64,000 nucleotides of DNA from JAICKM01 sp050998805 (GCA_050998805.1 JBPCPV010000050.1:28063-92062), one strand, 5' to 3'; shown: positions 31,689-41,352, counted from the first letter of the stretch. Notes: generated by a model not told the origin, from the sequence alone. Translations and numbers: made by a program.

Positions 31689-34574
31689 TTATACGCCCAA
31701 CATAGTCCCTCTGCCACCCCGTCGCCGCCACGGCTCCCAGACCAGCGCCGCCAAGACCAGCAGCGCCGCCGCCGTGATCCACGCGCCGAGTTGGAAGGAG
31801 ACCGGCCTGTAGGCGAAGTCCACCGTGTGCGCGCCCGCCGACAAGTACACTCCCCTCAGTGCATGGTCGGACTGGACGATCGGCGCGGGCACGCCGTCCA
31901 CCGAGGCAGCCCAACCGGGGTAGAACTGGTCGCTCAGGATCAGCACGCCGGGTGCGAGGCTCCGCGTGGCGACGCGCACCTCCTCTGGGCTGTACTCAGT
32001 GATCGTCACTGCGTCGCTGCCCGTCGGCGGCGGCGCCGGCGGCAGGGTGTCGGTGGGCGGCAGGGGCGCGCCGAGCAGCGCCGTGCCCGCAGCGTCAAAC
32101 TCGGGACTGAGGAGGCGGCCCAGCTGCGCCTGCGCGTCCGGCTCGACCTCAACCCGGTGTGTCAGCCACGCCCGGTCGAGCGCGCGCCGGTTGGCGAAGA
32201 TGCTCGCTGCGTCCGTCCCGCCATCCAGCACTCTCTCGAACCAGGGCGCATCGGGGTTGAGCAGCGACAGGCTGCGGAAGACAAGATCCCCGCTCGCCGC
32301 CGCACCGGCCTCCAGCCGCGTCCCGCCCGCGTAGGCGGCACCGCCGTTGTACCAGAGCGTCACCGCCCCGCCTGGGCGCGCGTCGGGCGACTCGAAGTAG
32401 AAATAGAACCGACGACCCTTCGCCGACCGGATCGGCGGGAAGGTGACCCGCCAGTAGCTGTTGTCGGGCAGCAGGGCCGTGTCGAGCCGCTTGGTCACCA
32501 GGTCGGTCGCCGCCGGGTCCGTCTTGAGGTGGAAGACGAGCGTTCCCGCCGGGTGCCGCCCATATGTCGCGCCGAGCACCTCGACCCCCGCCAGGTTGTC
32601 GGCCCCTGCAGTGAAAGTCTGCCCCGGCATTTCCCCGCCGAGGATCTCGCCGACCGTCTTGCCGCCGTTCGTCTCCTGGCGGGCGTCCGGCAGGTAGTTC
32701 GGGTCATCGCCGGGTGCGGTCATCACGTAGCGGACGTTGAGCAGGTTCCAGGCGTGCGAGGGCAGGAGCCGGCCAGCACCGGCAGCCGCCGTGGTCTCCC
32801 CGGCTATCGTCGGGTCGGGCAGCACCGCCAGCTCGTGGTAGGTCACCGGCTCAATCGCGTCGTTGCCGCGCAGATCGGCCAGCCCGTATGCCAGGTTCGC
32901 GTTCGCCGCCCAGACATCCCCGCCGGCCACCGCCCGAAACAGCCCGGCCTGCGCCTGCAAGAAGCGTGTCGCCGCCGTGGCCGGAAAGTAGTCTCGCGGT
33001 GCGACCGTCGGCACGTACCCGGCGTGTGCCTGCCACAAGTCAGCTGCGAGCACCACCGGCAGCAGCATACCAGCCCATGTCCACCTCGGCCTCACCCGCC
33101 CCAGCCAGATCACGGCACCAACCACCACTGCGCTCGCCGCGAGCAGCGCCGCCGTTCGCCAAAGGCTATCTCCCCAAACCTGTTGGGCCGGGGCAGAGCC
33201 GGAAGGCAGCCCGAAAAACGCGCCCCCGAAGGCCCACGGCACGGCGATGCCGAGCAGCACCAGGATGACGGCCGTCGCCGCGAGCGGCCACCCTAACCCC
33301 CGAACCCACTTCCCTTGTAGGGAAAGGGGCGAGATCAGGGCGGCAGCGCCGAGCGCCGCGAGCAGGCCGAGTGCGAACTCGGCGACCACGACCAGCCGGT
33401 GGTTGAGCGCGAACCGCAGCCCCGGCACTGCGACCGCCGCCTGGTAGATGCCGGGCACCCCGTAGACCACCGCGAGCGTCAGCGCAAGCAGCACCGCGAG
33501 GAAGAGCGCAAGCCGCCGCTTCGCCCTGTCGCGCGTGAGGAGCGCGAGCGGCGCGAGCACGAGCGGCAGCAGCCCCGCGTAGTTGTTCGACTCGTTGTAG
33601 TTGATCGGCATCCCCCACCAGTTGTGGCGGGCGGGGTTGCCGAGCAGGTCGGGGCTGAACGCCGTCCACGCATACGGCAGCGGCATCCAGAACGGTGTGT
33701 CCTGGCGCTGCACCCGCCGCAGGAGCGTCATGCTGCCTGAGAAGAGATACTCGGCGAACGGCAGCAGCTGCACGGCGGCCAACAGCACACCAAGCGCATA
33801 GGCCCCTCCCCATAGCCCAAGCGCCCGTAGAACCGCCCACCCGCCCACGCCCCTCCCCTGCCACAGCAGGAAGAGCAGGAACAGCCCCGTCGCCAGCGCC
33901 TCGTGATACGCCAGCTCGGGGTGGCCGGATAAGAGTGTGAGCGCGGCGGCACCGGCGAGGAGTGCGAGGGAGCTCGCTCCCGGCCTCGCCACGAGCCTCG
34001 CCGTCGCCCACCAGAGCCAGGGCAGCAGCACCGCCGCGCTGGTGTGCGGGTGGAGCAGCCAGACGGTCAGGAACGCGCCGAAGGTGAACGTCAGCGCGGC
34101 GAGGCTCGCGGGCACCGGCCCGACGCGCAACACAGTCCGCGCCAGCAGGTACATGCCGAGCGCCGCCGTGAACAGCTTAAGCCATGCCCGCAGCAACAAC
34201 GTGAAGCCGCCCGGCCAGATAAAGTACGGCCAGTTGAGCGGGTAGAAGACCGCCGATTGCATGTTGCCGACGAACGGCGCGCCGAGCATGTTGTCGGGGT
34301 TCCAGAGCGGCAACGCCCCCGCGTGCAGCCTCTCCGCGCTGAACATCATCCAGGGTTCGAACTGGAACACGCTGTCGGACAGCAGACCGTTGGAGGGGCC
34401 GGGCCACGCGGCAGGCTGCTGCGCGTGCCAGGGGTAGTAGTCGTAGAGCATGTCTGCCGGCGAGAGCACGCGCCCCGTAAACAACGCCCCGCCGAGGAAC
34501 AGGCTGACCGCCACGCTAATACCCAGGCAGGCCCAGGCGATTTCGCGCCGCGTTATCCGCGCTAGTTCGAGCAA
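31689..34574 (-). CDS. YfhO-type large membrane protein (GT-C-like), copy 2
   Basis: 961 residues from a TTG start with GGAG six bases upstream. Same architecture as the protein at 3312-6173: an N-terminal helix, LSPADMLYDYYPW, a block of about ten helices to about residue 490, a soluble C-terminal half and a last helix near 935. Shared stretches include LWNPDNMLGAPFVGNMQSA, INYNESNNYAGLLPLVL and LILSDQFYPGWAASVDG. The YfhO family is linked to glycosylation of membrane or wall polymers. Two diverged copies 26 kb apart suggest two substrates or an ancient duplication. Confidence 0.86.
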   Translation of the reverse strand: MLELARITRREIAWACLGISVAVSLFLGGALFTGRVLSPADMLYDYYPWHAQQPAAWPGPSNGLLSDSVFQFEPWMMFSAERLHAGALPLWNPDNMLGAPFVGNMQSAVFYPLNWPYFIWPGGFTLLLRAWLKLFTAALGMYLLARTVLRVGPVPASLAALTFTFGAFLTVWLLHPHTSAAVLLPWLWWATARLVARPGASSLALLAGAAALTLLSGHPELAYHEALATGLFLLFLLWQGRGVGGWAVLRALGLWGGAYALGVLLAAVQLLPFAEYLFSGSMTLLRRVQRQDTPFWMPLPYAWTAFSPDLLGNPARHNWWGMPINYNESNNYAGLLPLVLAPLALLTRDRAKRRLALFLAVLLALTLAVVYGVPGIYQAAVAVPGLRFALNHRLVVVAEFALGLLAALGAAALISPLSLQGKWVRGLGWPLAATAVILVLLGIAVPWAFGGAFFGLPSGSAPAQQVWGDSLWRTAALLAASAVVVGAVIWLGRVRPRWTWAGMLLPVVLAADLWQAHAGYVPTVAPRDYFPATAATRFLQAQAGLFRAVAGGDVWAANANLAYGLADLRGNDAIEPVTYHELAVLPDPTIAGETTAAAGAGRLLPSHAWNLLNVRYVMTAPGDDPNYLPDARQETNGGKTVGEILGGEMPGQTFTAGADNLAGVEVLGATYGRHPAGTLVFHLKTDPAATDLVTKRLDTALLPDNSYWRVTFPPIRSAKGRRFYFYFESPDARPGGAVTLWYNGGAAYAGGTRLEAGAAASGDLVFRSLSLLNPDAPWFERVLDGGTDAASIFANRRALDRAWLTHRVEVEPDAQAQLGRLLSPEFDAAGTALLGAPLPPTDTLPPAPPPTGSDAVTITEYSPEEVRVATRSLAPGVLILSDQFYPGWAASVDGVPAPIVQSDHALRGVYLSAGAHTVDFAYRPVSFQLGAWITAAALLVLAALVWEPWRRRGGRGTMLGV

Positions 34575-34592
34575 GGCAGTCTCCGGTAGTTG

Positions 34593-34613
34593 TTAGTGGT
34601 TAGTGGTTAGTGG
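34593..34613. repeat. Three tandem TTAGTGG heptamers
   Basis: Exact units at 34593, 34600 and 34607, just upstream of the YfhO start on the minus strand. Confidence 0.9.
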
Positions 34614-34662
34614 GCCGGGCGGGCTGAGGCAATTATATGACATAGGCGCGCCGGGTGCCAGC

Positions 34663-34683
34663 GACGGCTGACGTCTGACGGCT
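34663..34683. repeat. GACGGCT-type heptamers upstream of a promoter
   Basis: Units GACGGCT, GACGTCT and GACGGCT at 34663, 34670 and 34677. The first overlaps a -35-like CTGACG of the next gene. Confidence 0.85.
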
Positions 34684-34697
34684 GATCGCTGTATAAT
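34668..34697 (+). promoter_or_regulatory. Promoter of the GT-C gene, short leader
   Basis: CTGACG (34668-34673, supplied by heptamer repeats), an 18-base spacer and TATAAT (34692-34697). The ATG at 34706 is nine bases past the box, so the mRNA is near-leaderless. Confidence 0.5.
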
Positions 34698-34705
34698 GTG
34701 GCCTT

Positions 34706-36229
34706 ATGTGGACCGTCAGCCGAAATCGCATAGCGGGTCTGCGAACGCTGCCCGCTGGACTGCTCGTCGCCGGGGTGTTGGCCGTGCTCGCCGCCGTCCT
34801 CTACGGCAGCCTGCTCGGCGGCTACTTCCTGTCCGACGACTTCGTGATCCTCTCGTGGACGCGGGTTTCGGCGCCCGGTGAGGTGTTGGGGCTGTTCGAC
34901 CCGCGCGCGCCCTGGTTCTATAGGCCGATGCTCAAGATGGTCTACTGGGCGCTACAGTCCATCTTCGGCCTGAACCCTCTGCCGTTCCACTTGTTCAACA
35001 TCGTGATGCACACACTGGCGGCATGGCTTCTCTACTTCTACGCGAAGCGTGTCGCCGCCGCACGCCCGGCGACCGCCCTCGCCGTGAGCCTGCTTTTCTT
35101 CGTGAACCACCGCCACGCCGAGCCTGTCGCCTCGATCTCGGCGATGGGCGAGCTGATCGCGGTGCCCGCGCTCTTCGGCAGCCTGTTGCTGGCCCACCGC
35201 TTCGTGGAGAGCCGCAGGCCGCCCGCGCTCGCCGCCTCCCTCGGCCTCTTCGCCGTCGCGCTGCTCAGTCGGGAGAGCGCCGTGCTGCTGCCGGTACTGG
35301 CCGCGCTCAGCTTGGCGCTCTTCGCACCTAAACCGCTCGGACGACGGGCACTTGCCGCCCTCGGCACCGGCTATGCCGCGCTGCTCGCCGCCTACGCCCT
35401 CCTACAGCTACAGGTGGTCAACCGGGGCGGAGAGGCCGGCGGCGTACTATCGCGCGGCGGCCTCAGCTTCAAGCCGCTTAATGCCGAGTCGGTCGTGCTC
35501 GGCGTCATGGACTACGCTAACGGCCTGCTGCCCGGCGGCGGGGCGGCGGCCTCACTGGCGCTGGACCAGCTCCGCCCGGTCGCCTGGGCAGAGCTGGGGC
35601 TGCTGCTCGCGCTCGGCGGCGTGCTGGCCCTCACACACCTCAAGCTGATGCTGCTCGGCCTCGCATGGATGCTGGTCAGCCCGCTACCGTTCGTGTTCTT
35701 CAACGCGCCGACCGACCGCTACTTCTACATGCCGACGATAGGCTACAGCCTGCTGCTCGCGGGCCTGCTGGCCGAGGTCGCCTCCGGCCTGGCGCGGCTG
35801 CTGCGACGCCCGCCGTCGGTCGTGGTGCCCTCGGCACTGGCGGGGGCGGTGCTCGTGCTGCTGCTGCCGCAGGTGCCCGCGCTCTCAGCGAAAGAGGCCC
35901 ACTGGAACGCGGCAGGCGCGCTGTCGGGCCGGGTGCTGTCGAGCATGAAAGCGGCGCTGCCCAACCCGGTGCGCCACCAAGCGTTCCTGTTCGTCGGCCT
36001 CCCAACCGATTTCGAGGGCGTGCCGACCTTCCGCAACGGCATCGTGCAGGCCGTCCAGCTGGAGTACGGCAACGACCTGACGCTCCGCGCGGGCATCACG
36101 ACCTGCGCGGAGGTCCGCCGCACCCGCCCGTCGCCGCCCGACAGCGTGTTCCAGTTCACCGGCAGCGACGTTCGCCTGCTGGCCGACCCGCAAAGCTGTG
36201 GTCTACTTGACAAACCCGGGGGTACGTGA
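34706..36229 (+). CDS. GT-C-type membrane glycosyltransferase candidate
   Basis: 507-residue polytopic protein with about ten helices. After the first helix comes FLSDDFVILSWT, an acidic DD motif in the first external loop as in GT-C mannosyltransferases. FYRPMLKMVYWALQ and PLPFHLFNIVMHTL resemble the TMTC/PMT-like O-mannosyltransferase group. A soluble tail of about 100 residues follows residue 400. No ribosome site is apparent, in line with a near-leaderless transcript. It probably uses a lipid-linked sugar to modify secreted proteins or lipids. Confidence 0.75.
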   Translation: MWTVSRNRIAGLRTLPAGLLVAGVLAVLAAVLYGSLLGGYFLSDDFVILSWTRVSAPGEVLGLFDPRAPWFYRPMLKMVYWALQSIFGLNPLPFHLFNIVMHTLAAWLLYFYAKRVAAARPATALAVSLLFFVNHRHAEPVASISAMGELIAVPALFGSLLLAHRFVESRRPPALAASLGLFAVALLSRESAVLLPVLAALSLALFAPKPLGRRALAALGTGYAALLAAYALLQLQVVNRGGEAGGVLSRGGLSFKPLNAESVVLGVMDYANGLLPGGGAAASLALDQLRPVAWAELGLLLALGGVLALTHLKLMLLGLAWMLVSPLPFVFFNAPTDRYFYMPTIGYSLLLAGLLAEVASGLARLLRRPPSVVVPSALAGAVLVLLLPQVPALSAKEAHWNAAGALSGRVLSSMKAALPNPVRHQAFLFVGLPTDFEGVPTFRNGIVQAVQLEYGNDLTLRAGITTCAEVRRTRPSPPDSVFQFTGSDVRLLADPQSCGLLDKPGGT

Positions 36230-36264
36230 TGCCCCCGAATAACGATGAGCGGAGGGAGGTGGCT

Positions 36265-37755
36265 ATGACCGAGTATGCGGTGGTGATCGTCGGAGGAGGT
36301 CCGACCGGGCTGATGTTGGCGGGCGAGTTGGCGTTGGCGGGGGTCAACGTTGCCGTTGTCGAGCGGCGCGCCAGCCAGAACCTCATTGGTTCGCGCGCCG
36401 GCGGTCTGCATTCACGCACCATCGAGGTTCTCGATCAGCGTGGAATCGCCGATCGGTTCCTCTCCGACGGACAGGTGGCTCAGGTCGCGGGGTTCGCCAG
36501 CGTCCGTTTGGACATCAGCGACTTTCCCACCCGGCACAACTACGGGCTCGGGCTATGGCAGAACCACATCGAGCGCATCCTGGCCGGCTGGGTCGGCGAG
36601 CTGGCGGTGCCGATCCACTACGGCATTGAGGTGACCGGTTTCGCGCAGGACGACACCGGCGTCGACGTCGGGCTGTCCGATGGCCAGTCGCTACGAGCGG
36701 AATATCTCGTCGGGTGCGACGGAGGACGCAGCCTGGTCCGTAAAGCGGCCGGCATCGAGTTCCCCGGGTGGGACCCGACGATCAGCAGCCTGATCGCCGA
36801 GGTCGAGATGACCGAGGAGCCGAAATTGGGCATCCACCGCAATGCCTTTGGCGTCCATGCCTTCGGCAAGGTGGAGTACGAGGTCCGCGACGGCGAGGTG
36901 GTCTACAAGGATGGGGGGCCGGTAGGGGTCATGGTGACCGAAGAGCACGTCGGAGCCACGACCGAACCCACCCTGCGCGATCTCAGCGAAGCGCTCATCG
37001 CCGTATACGGGACCGATTACGGGATCCACAGTCCCACCTGGATCTCCAGGTTCACCGACATGACTCGGCAGGCCGCGGCCTACCGCGACAGACGGGTCCT
37101 GCTGGCCGGCGACGCGGCGCACGTGCATTCCCCGGTCGGTGGACAGGGCCTCAACACCGGTGTGCAAGATGCGGTGAATCTGGGATGGAAGCTGGCCCAG
37201 GTGGTCCACCAGACAGCGCCGGAAAGCCTGCTGGCTACCTACCATGCCGAGCGCCACCCGGTCGCTGCCCGCGTGCTGCACAACACGATGGCGCAAGTCG
37301 CGCTCATGCGCGCCGACGATCGCATCGAGGCGTTGCGCGACACCGTGTCCGAGCTGCTCAGCATGGACGAGCCGCGCAAACGATTCGCCGGAATGATGTC
37401 GGGTCTGGACATCCATTACGACCTCGGCGAAGGACACCCGCTGCTCGGCCGCCGCATGCCCGATCTCGACCTGGTCACCGCCAACGGCCCACTGCGGGTA
37501 TTCACCCTGCTGCACGAGGCCCGGCCGGTGCTACTCAACCTCGGTGAGCCTAGCGGCTTCGCCATCAGTCCCTGGGCATATCGAGTGGTGGCGATCGACG
37601 CCAAATATGCCGGCAATTGGGAGCTTCCGGTCCTGGGCCAAGTAGCAGCCCCCACTGCCGTGCTGATCAGACCCGATGGATACGTCGCCTGGGTGGGGGA
37701 CGGCACAGATACCGGATTGCGCGACGCGCTGACTACCTGGTTCGGGTCACCATGA
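36265..37755 (+). CDS. FAD-dependent aromatic-type monooxygenase
   Basis: 496 residues from ATG 36265, which has an excellent GAGGGAGG ribosome site. The FAD-binding dinucleotide motif is in VVIVGGGPTGLMLAGELA. The family-specific DG motif is in LVGCDGGRSLVRKAAGI and the second FAD motif in LLAGDAAHVHSPVGGQGLN. A C-terminal thioredoxin-like domain (about residues 395-495, including VTANGPLRVFTLLHEA) is present, as in rifampicin and polyketide hydroxylases. It hydroxylates aromatic or polyketide compounds and might inactivate an antibiotic. It strongly resembles actinobacterial enzymes, so transfer is plausible, but base composition is close to its surroundings. Confidence 0.87.
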   Translation: MTEYAVVIVGGGPTGLMLAGELALAGVNVAVVERRASQNLIGSRAGGLHSRTIEVLDQRGIADRFLSDGQVAQVAGFASVRLDISDFPTRHNYGLGLWQNHIERILAGWVGELAVPIHYGIEVTGFAQDDTGVDVGLSDGQSLRAEYLVGCDGGRSLVRKAAGIEFPGWDPTISSLIAEVEMTEEPKLGIHRNAFGVHAFGKVEYEVRDGEVVYKDGGPVGVMVTEEHVGATTEPTLRDLSEALIAVYGTDYGIHSPTWISRFTDMTRQAAAYRDRRVLLAGDAAHVHSPVGGQGLNTGVQDAVNLGWKLAQVVHQTAPESLLATYHAERHPVAARVLHNTMAQVALMRADDRIEALRDTVSELLSMDEPRKRFAGMMSGLDIHYDLGEGHPLLGRRMPDLDLVTANGPLRVFTLLHEARPVLLNLGEPSGFAISPWAYRVVAIDAKYAGNWELPVLGQVAAPTAVLIRPDGYVAWVGDGTDTGLRDALTTWFGSP

Positions 37756-37793
37756 CGCGACGCCGGATTAGAGGCTGTGCATTATGAGCAGCC

Positions 37794-39449
37794 TCAGCCC
37801 AAGCCGAGAGGCTTCTGATGGGCGGGCGGGGGCGTGGGGAGGGCCGGTGCCTGGCGGAAGGTGCCGAAGGGCCGGGGCATCTGGACCGTCGTGCCGCGCA
37901 AGAGGGCGGCTATCGAGAGGATCTGGATGCGGGGGAAGTCGCCCCAGCTTGCGGAGCTGTAGTAGCCTGCGCTCACGGCCTCGGTGAGCATGTCGCGGGT
38001 CGGCTCCTCGAGGGTGAGGAAGACGCCGATGGTCGCGCCCTCGCGGCCGATGGTACCCACGAGGTCGCGTATGTCGCCGGCTTTGACGTGGCCGGACTTG
38101 ACCTGCACGAGCACCCGCTTGGGCGTGCCGGAGTTGTCGTCAATGAAGGTGATCACGCCGTCTATACCGCGGTCGCTGCCTTTCTTGCCGGTCTTGCTGC
38201 CGGCCTGCCCGCCGAGCGGCTGGGCGTTGATCAGCGAGAGCGCCCACCACTGGAACTGGTAGCGGTCGGCGGCGGCAAGCTCACGCGCCCCGGCGAGGTC
38301 CTCCGGCTCACCCACGATGCTGTACTGCACCGCGTCGCCGAACTGGTCTTTGAGGCGGTACTTCAGCAGGGCAATGGCGAGGTGCGTGAGGTCAATGCCG
38401 ATCCAGGTCCGCCCGAGCTTCTGAGCGGCGATCACCGCCGTGCCGCAGCCCGCGAAGGGGTCGAGTACCACGTCGCCGGGGTTGCTGCTCACCTGGATAA
38501 TGCGCTCGAGCAACGCCAGGGGCTTCTGCGTCGCGTAACCGAGGCGCTCGTTTCCGGCCGTCGGCAAGACGTCATCCCAGATGTCTTGTAATGCTACCCC
38601 CGGCATCTCGTCCAGGTAGCGCTTGTAGTTGGGCATCCCAGATTTACTATACACGAGCCGGCCGTCCCGCTCGAATTGCTCCATCTTGGCGCGCGAGTAG
38701 GCCCAATACCGGCCCTGATAGGGCCGCACCCCATGCCATTCGTAGCTAGTATCGCCTCCCGGCTTTGCGGCAGATAGGTCACCTAAACGATAACGGCGCC
38801 CTGTATCGGGATCAACATGGCGGTACATGCTATCGGTATAGTCCGTATCGTAAGGTGTGTACACAGGGTTCCAGGTATACGTCTGGGTCTTTGTATAGAA
38901 CAACAAAATGTCGTGAGTGTGGCCGTAATCCTTCCGCCCCTGTTTGGTGTCGCTATGGGCACTTGACCGCTTCCAGGTGATTTCGCTATGGAAGTTGCGC
39001 GGATCAAAGATGGCGTCCAAGATCATCTTGAGATAGTGACTCGCCGTCGGGTCACAATGCAGGTAGAGGCTACCGGTCGGCTTGAGGACGCGGTGTAGCT
39101 CGACGAGGCGCGCGGCCATCATCACGAGGTAGGCCATCATCTGGCTGGGGCCGATGAAGTCGCGGAGCGCGCCGATCATCTTGCCGACATGGGGCGGGCC
39201 GGAGGTGGCGAGGTCGTGGTAGGTGGCCTCGGCGTCCGCGCCCCAGTGCCAGCTGTCCTCGAAGGCGGTGGCCTGCGCGGTGTTCTCTCCGCCCTGCTCG
39301 TGCTTGAACAGCACATTATAGCTGCGGTTCGAGTTGAACGGCGGGTCCAAATACACGAGGTCCACGCTCTCGTCGGCGAAGTACTCGCGAAGGATCGGCA
39401 GGTTGTCGCCGTAGAAGAGGGTGTTTTGAGTGATGTGGCGCTGCGGCAT
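37794..39449 (-). CDS. DNA methyltransferase fused to an Mrr-like nuclease domain
   Basis: 551 residues. The N-terminal amino-methyltransferase has beta-class motif order: catalytic motif IV DLVYLDPPFNSNRSY near residue 33, a target-recognition region with LYLHCDPTASHYLK, and the SAM-binding motif I VVLDPFAGCGTAVIAA near 330. Residues about 395-510 look like a restriction-endonuclease domain (SDRGIDGVITFIDD, KRVLVQVKSGHVKAGDI), with the D and Q-x-K residues of the PD-(D/E)xK fold. The last residues are Pro-rich. A single chain carrying modification and a Mrr-like nuclease would be a compact restriction-modification enzyme. It lies five bases after an HtrA-like gene on the same strand. The target site is unknown. 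Confidence 0.85.
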   Translation of the reverse strand: MPQRHITQNTLFYGDNLPILREYFADESVDLVYLDPPFNSNRSYNVLFKHEQGGENTAQATAFEDSWHWGADAEATYHDLATSGPPHVGKMIGALRDFIGPSQMMAYLVMMAARLVELHRVLKPTGSLYLHCDPTASHYLKMILDAIFDPRNFHSEITWKRSSAHSDTKQGRKDYGHTHDILLFYTKTQTYTWNPVYTPYDTDYTDSMYRHVDPDTGRRYRLGDLSAAKPGGDTSYEWHGVRPYQGRYWAYSRAKMEQFERDGRLVYSKSGMPNYKRYLDEMPGVALQDIWDDVLPTAGNERLGYATQKPLALLERIIQVSSNPGDVVLDPFAGCGTAVIAAQKLGRTWIGIDLTHLAIALLKYRLKDQFGDAVQYSIVGEPEDLAGARELAAADRYQFQWWALSLINAQPLGGQAGSKTGKKGSDRGIDGVITFIDDNSGTPKRVLVQVKSGHVKAGDIRDLVGTIGREGATIGVFLTLEEPTRDMLTEAVSAGYYSSASWGDFPRIQILSIAALLRGTTVQMPRPFGTFRQAPALPTPPPAHQKPLGLG

Positions 39450-39454
39450 GCCGG

Positions 39455-41251
39455 CTACTTGTACTGGCCGATGACAGCCAGGCCGTAGTATGCCTCGAAC
39501 TTGGCGGTGTTATCATCCGTATCGGCGGCCAGGCCCCAACTGCCGCTTGTCAACGAGGTGTCCGTGATCTTCGCCACGTTTTGGTCGCTGATCTGGAAAG
39601 TCAACTGGGTGCCGACCATCACGAGGGCGATCTTATTGTAGGCATTAGGCGTGATCGCGGAACTCGCCGCCACCTTGATGATATTCGACCAGTTGCTCGC
39701 GACTTCTTTGTCGCAGCCGAACTTGCTGTCCTGCGTGATGTAGCAGTAGTACGTATTGTCCTGACTGTTGGTGGTGCTGCTGCGGGCGGCTACGCCCGCG
39801 CGTCCCCCGGCACCGTGGGGCTGCACTGTGGCGACGATGAAGCCATCGGCCAGATCGCTGCCCTCGGTGGGGGACGCGACGGCCCAGAGGTTGGCTTGGT
39901 TAAGGGCGAGCGTGAAGCGGCCGTTGGCGATGGTCCGTGTCGAGTGGGCACCGGGAGTGGTATCCCAGGTGCCCGTCTCCCCTTTGGTAAAGTCGGTCTG
40001 GGAGAGGAATGTAAAGTTCTGGTTCGGGTCGGTCGTCGCGGTCGGGTTTGCCTGGCCGCCACCGCCGTTGCCCTGGTCTCCCGTCGTGGCGGTGGGGTTC
40101 CCCTGGGCACTCCCGCTCACGGGGCCGATGGCGATGAGCTTGCTGGTGGCCGCGCCGCCGGTGCCGACGGCCACTTCGCCTTGCATATACTGCGCCGGCT
40201 CTAGGCGCTGCACCACGATCTTGAGGGGATCGCCATCGGTATGCGAGCGCAGGATGTCGCAGACCTGCTTCTCGCGCGAGGCCGACTGGTCCTGGTAGGA
40301 AATACTCTTGCCCTCGATCTTCAGAATGAGATCGGACGGGCCGATGCCCGCCTGATCGGCGGGGCTGCCGCTGGCGACACCGGCGACCACCATGCCGTCG
40401 TCCGTGCCGAAGTACTTCTTGTAATCCGCCAGGTTCGGACTTAGGTTCATGCCGATGTAATTGCGGTTTTTGCCCGCCTGCAGATCCTTGATGATCCCCT
40501 TGGCATAGGACATAGCGATGGCGAAGTTGATGCCTTGTTCGCGGTTCCCGCTTGAGTCGATGAAGCCCAGCGTGTTGACGCCGACGACCTCGCCCCGATT
40601 GTTCACCAGCGGGCCACCGGAGTTACCGTGCGTGATCTTCGCGTCGGTCTGGATCAGGTCGTCGTATTGGTCCATCTGGGCGTGGAGCTTCGAGACGACG
40701 CCCGCGCTCACGGTCAAGTCGTTGCCGAGCTCAAACGCCTGCGGATAGCCGAGGGCGACCACGGGCGCGCCCGGATCCAGGGCCGTGCTGTCCCCCAGCG
40801 GGGCCGCCGCCAGCCCGCTCGTGTCGTCCACCTTCAGCACGGCGAGGTCATCACATTCGGCGCGTCCCAGCACCCGCGCCGCCCGGCCGCGGGTACTATT
40901 CGCCTGGTAGATCTGGATGGCCGAGGCGCCCTCGACCACATGGGCGTTGGTGAGAATATAGCCCTTGTCCAAATCGTAGACAATGCCGGTGCCCGCGCCG
41001 ATGCCCTCGGGCTGGATCGCCGTCTCGCCGAAGGTTGATTTCACCCAGACCGTGGCCGGGCGCAAGTCGCGCGCGATCTGCTCGGGCGACTTGGCCGCCG
41101 TGGTCGGCGTGACCGCCGGCACCGTGCTAGTCGGCGGCACGGTCGGGGTGGGGATCGGCGTAACCGTCGGCGGCGCATCGCCGCAGGCGCTCAGCAACAG
41201 GCTCAGCACGACAAGACACCCAAAAAGACACTGGGATGTGCGCGTAACCAT
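39455..41251 (-). CDS. HtrA/DegP-like trypsin-fold protease with PDZ and C-terminal beta-sandwich
   Basis: 598 residues from ATG 41251 (AAAGGG upstream). Lipoprotein signal with lipobox LLLSACGDA, then a Pro/Thr linker. The protease domain shows the catalytic triad: His in YILTNAHVVEGA, Asp in ECDDLAVLKVDD and Ser in ITHGNSGGPLVNN. A PDZ domain follows (VVAGVASGSPADQAGI, LILKIEGKSI). After a Gly/Asn/Thr linker come about 180 residues of a lectin- or DUF1080-like beta-sandwich (FTKGETGTWDT, GRAGVAARSS) with two cysteines. It probably degrades or protects misfolded proteins outside the membrane. The C-terminal module is unusual for HtrA and may bind surface polymers. Confidence 0.88.
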   Translation of the reverse strand: MVTRTSQCLFGCLVVLSLLLSACGDAPPTVTPIPTPTVPPTSTVPAVTPTTAAKSPEQIARDLRPATVWVKSTFGETAIQPEGIGAGTGIVYDLDKGYILTNAHVVEGASAIQIYQANSTRGRAARVLGRAECDDLAVLKVDDTSGLAAAPLGDSTALDPGAPVVALGYPQAFELGNDLTVSAGVVSKLHAQMDQYDDLIQTDAKITHGNSGGPLVNNRGEVVGVNTLGFIDSSGNREQGINFAIAMSYAKGIIKDLQAGKNRNYIGMNLSPNLADYKKYFGTDDGMVVAGVASGSPADQAGIGPSDLILKIEGKSISYQDQSASREKQVCDILRSHTDGDPLKIVVQRLEPAQYMQGEVAVGTGGAATSKLIAIGPVSGSAQGNPTATTGDQGNGGGGQANPTATTDPNQNFTFLSQTDFTKGETGTWDTTPGAHSTRTIANGRFTLALNQANLWAVASPTEGSDLADGFIVATVQPHGAGGRAGVAARSSTTNSQDNTYYCYITQDSKFGCDKEVASNWSNIIKVAASSAITPNAYNKIALVMVGTQLTFQISDQNVAKITDTSLTSGSWGLAADTDDNTAKFEAYYGLAVIGQYK

Positions 41252-41352
41252 GTGATGTTCCCTTTCCGGTAGTGGTCCAAAAGAGAGCATTCCTACGCTT
41301 CCGGCTCTCCGCTTAGAATTATACACCTGATGTCAAGATCCGGGGGATAGGA

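Noticed and set aside
31662..33296. 544-residue plus-strand reading frame
   Set aside because: Antisense to the YfhO-type gene; Arg/Pro/His-rich composition without domains, a GC-rich shadow frame.
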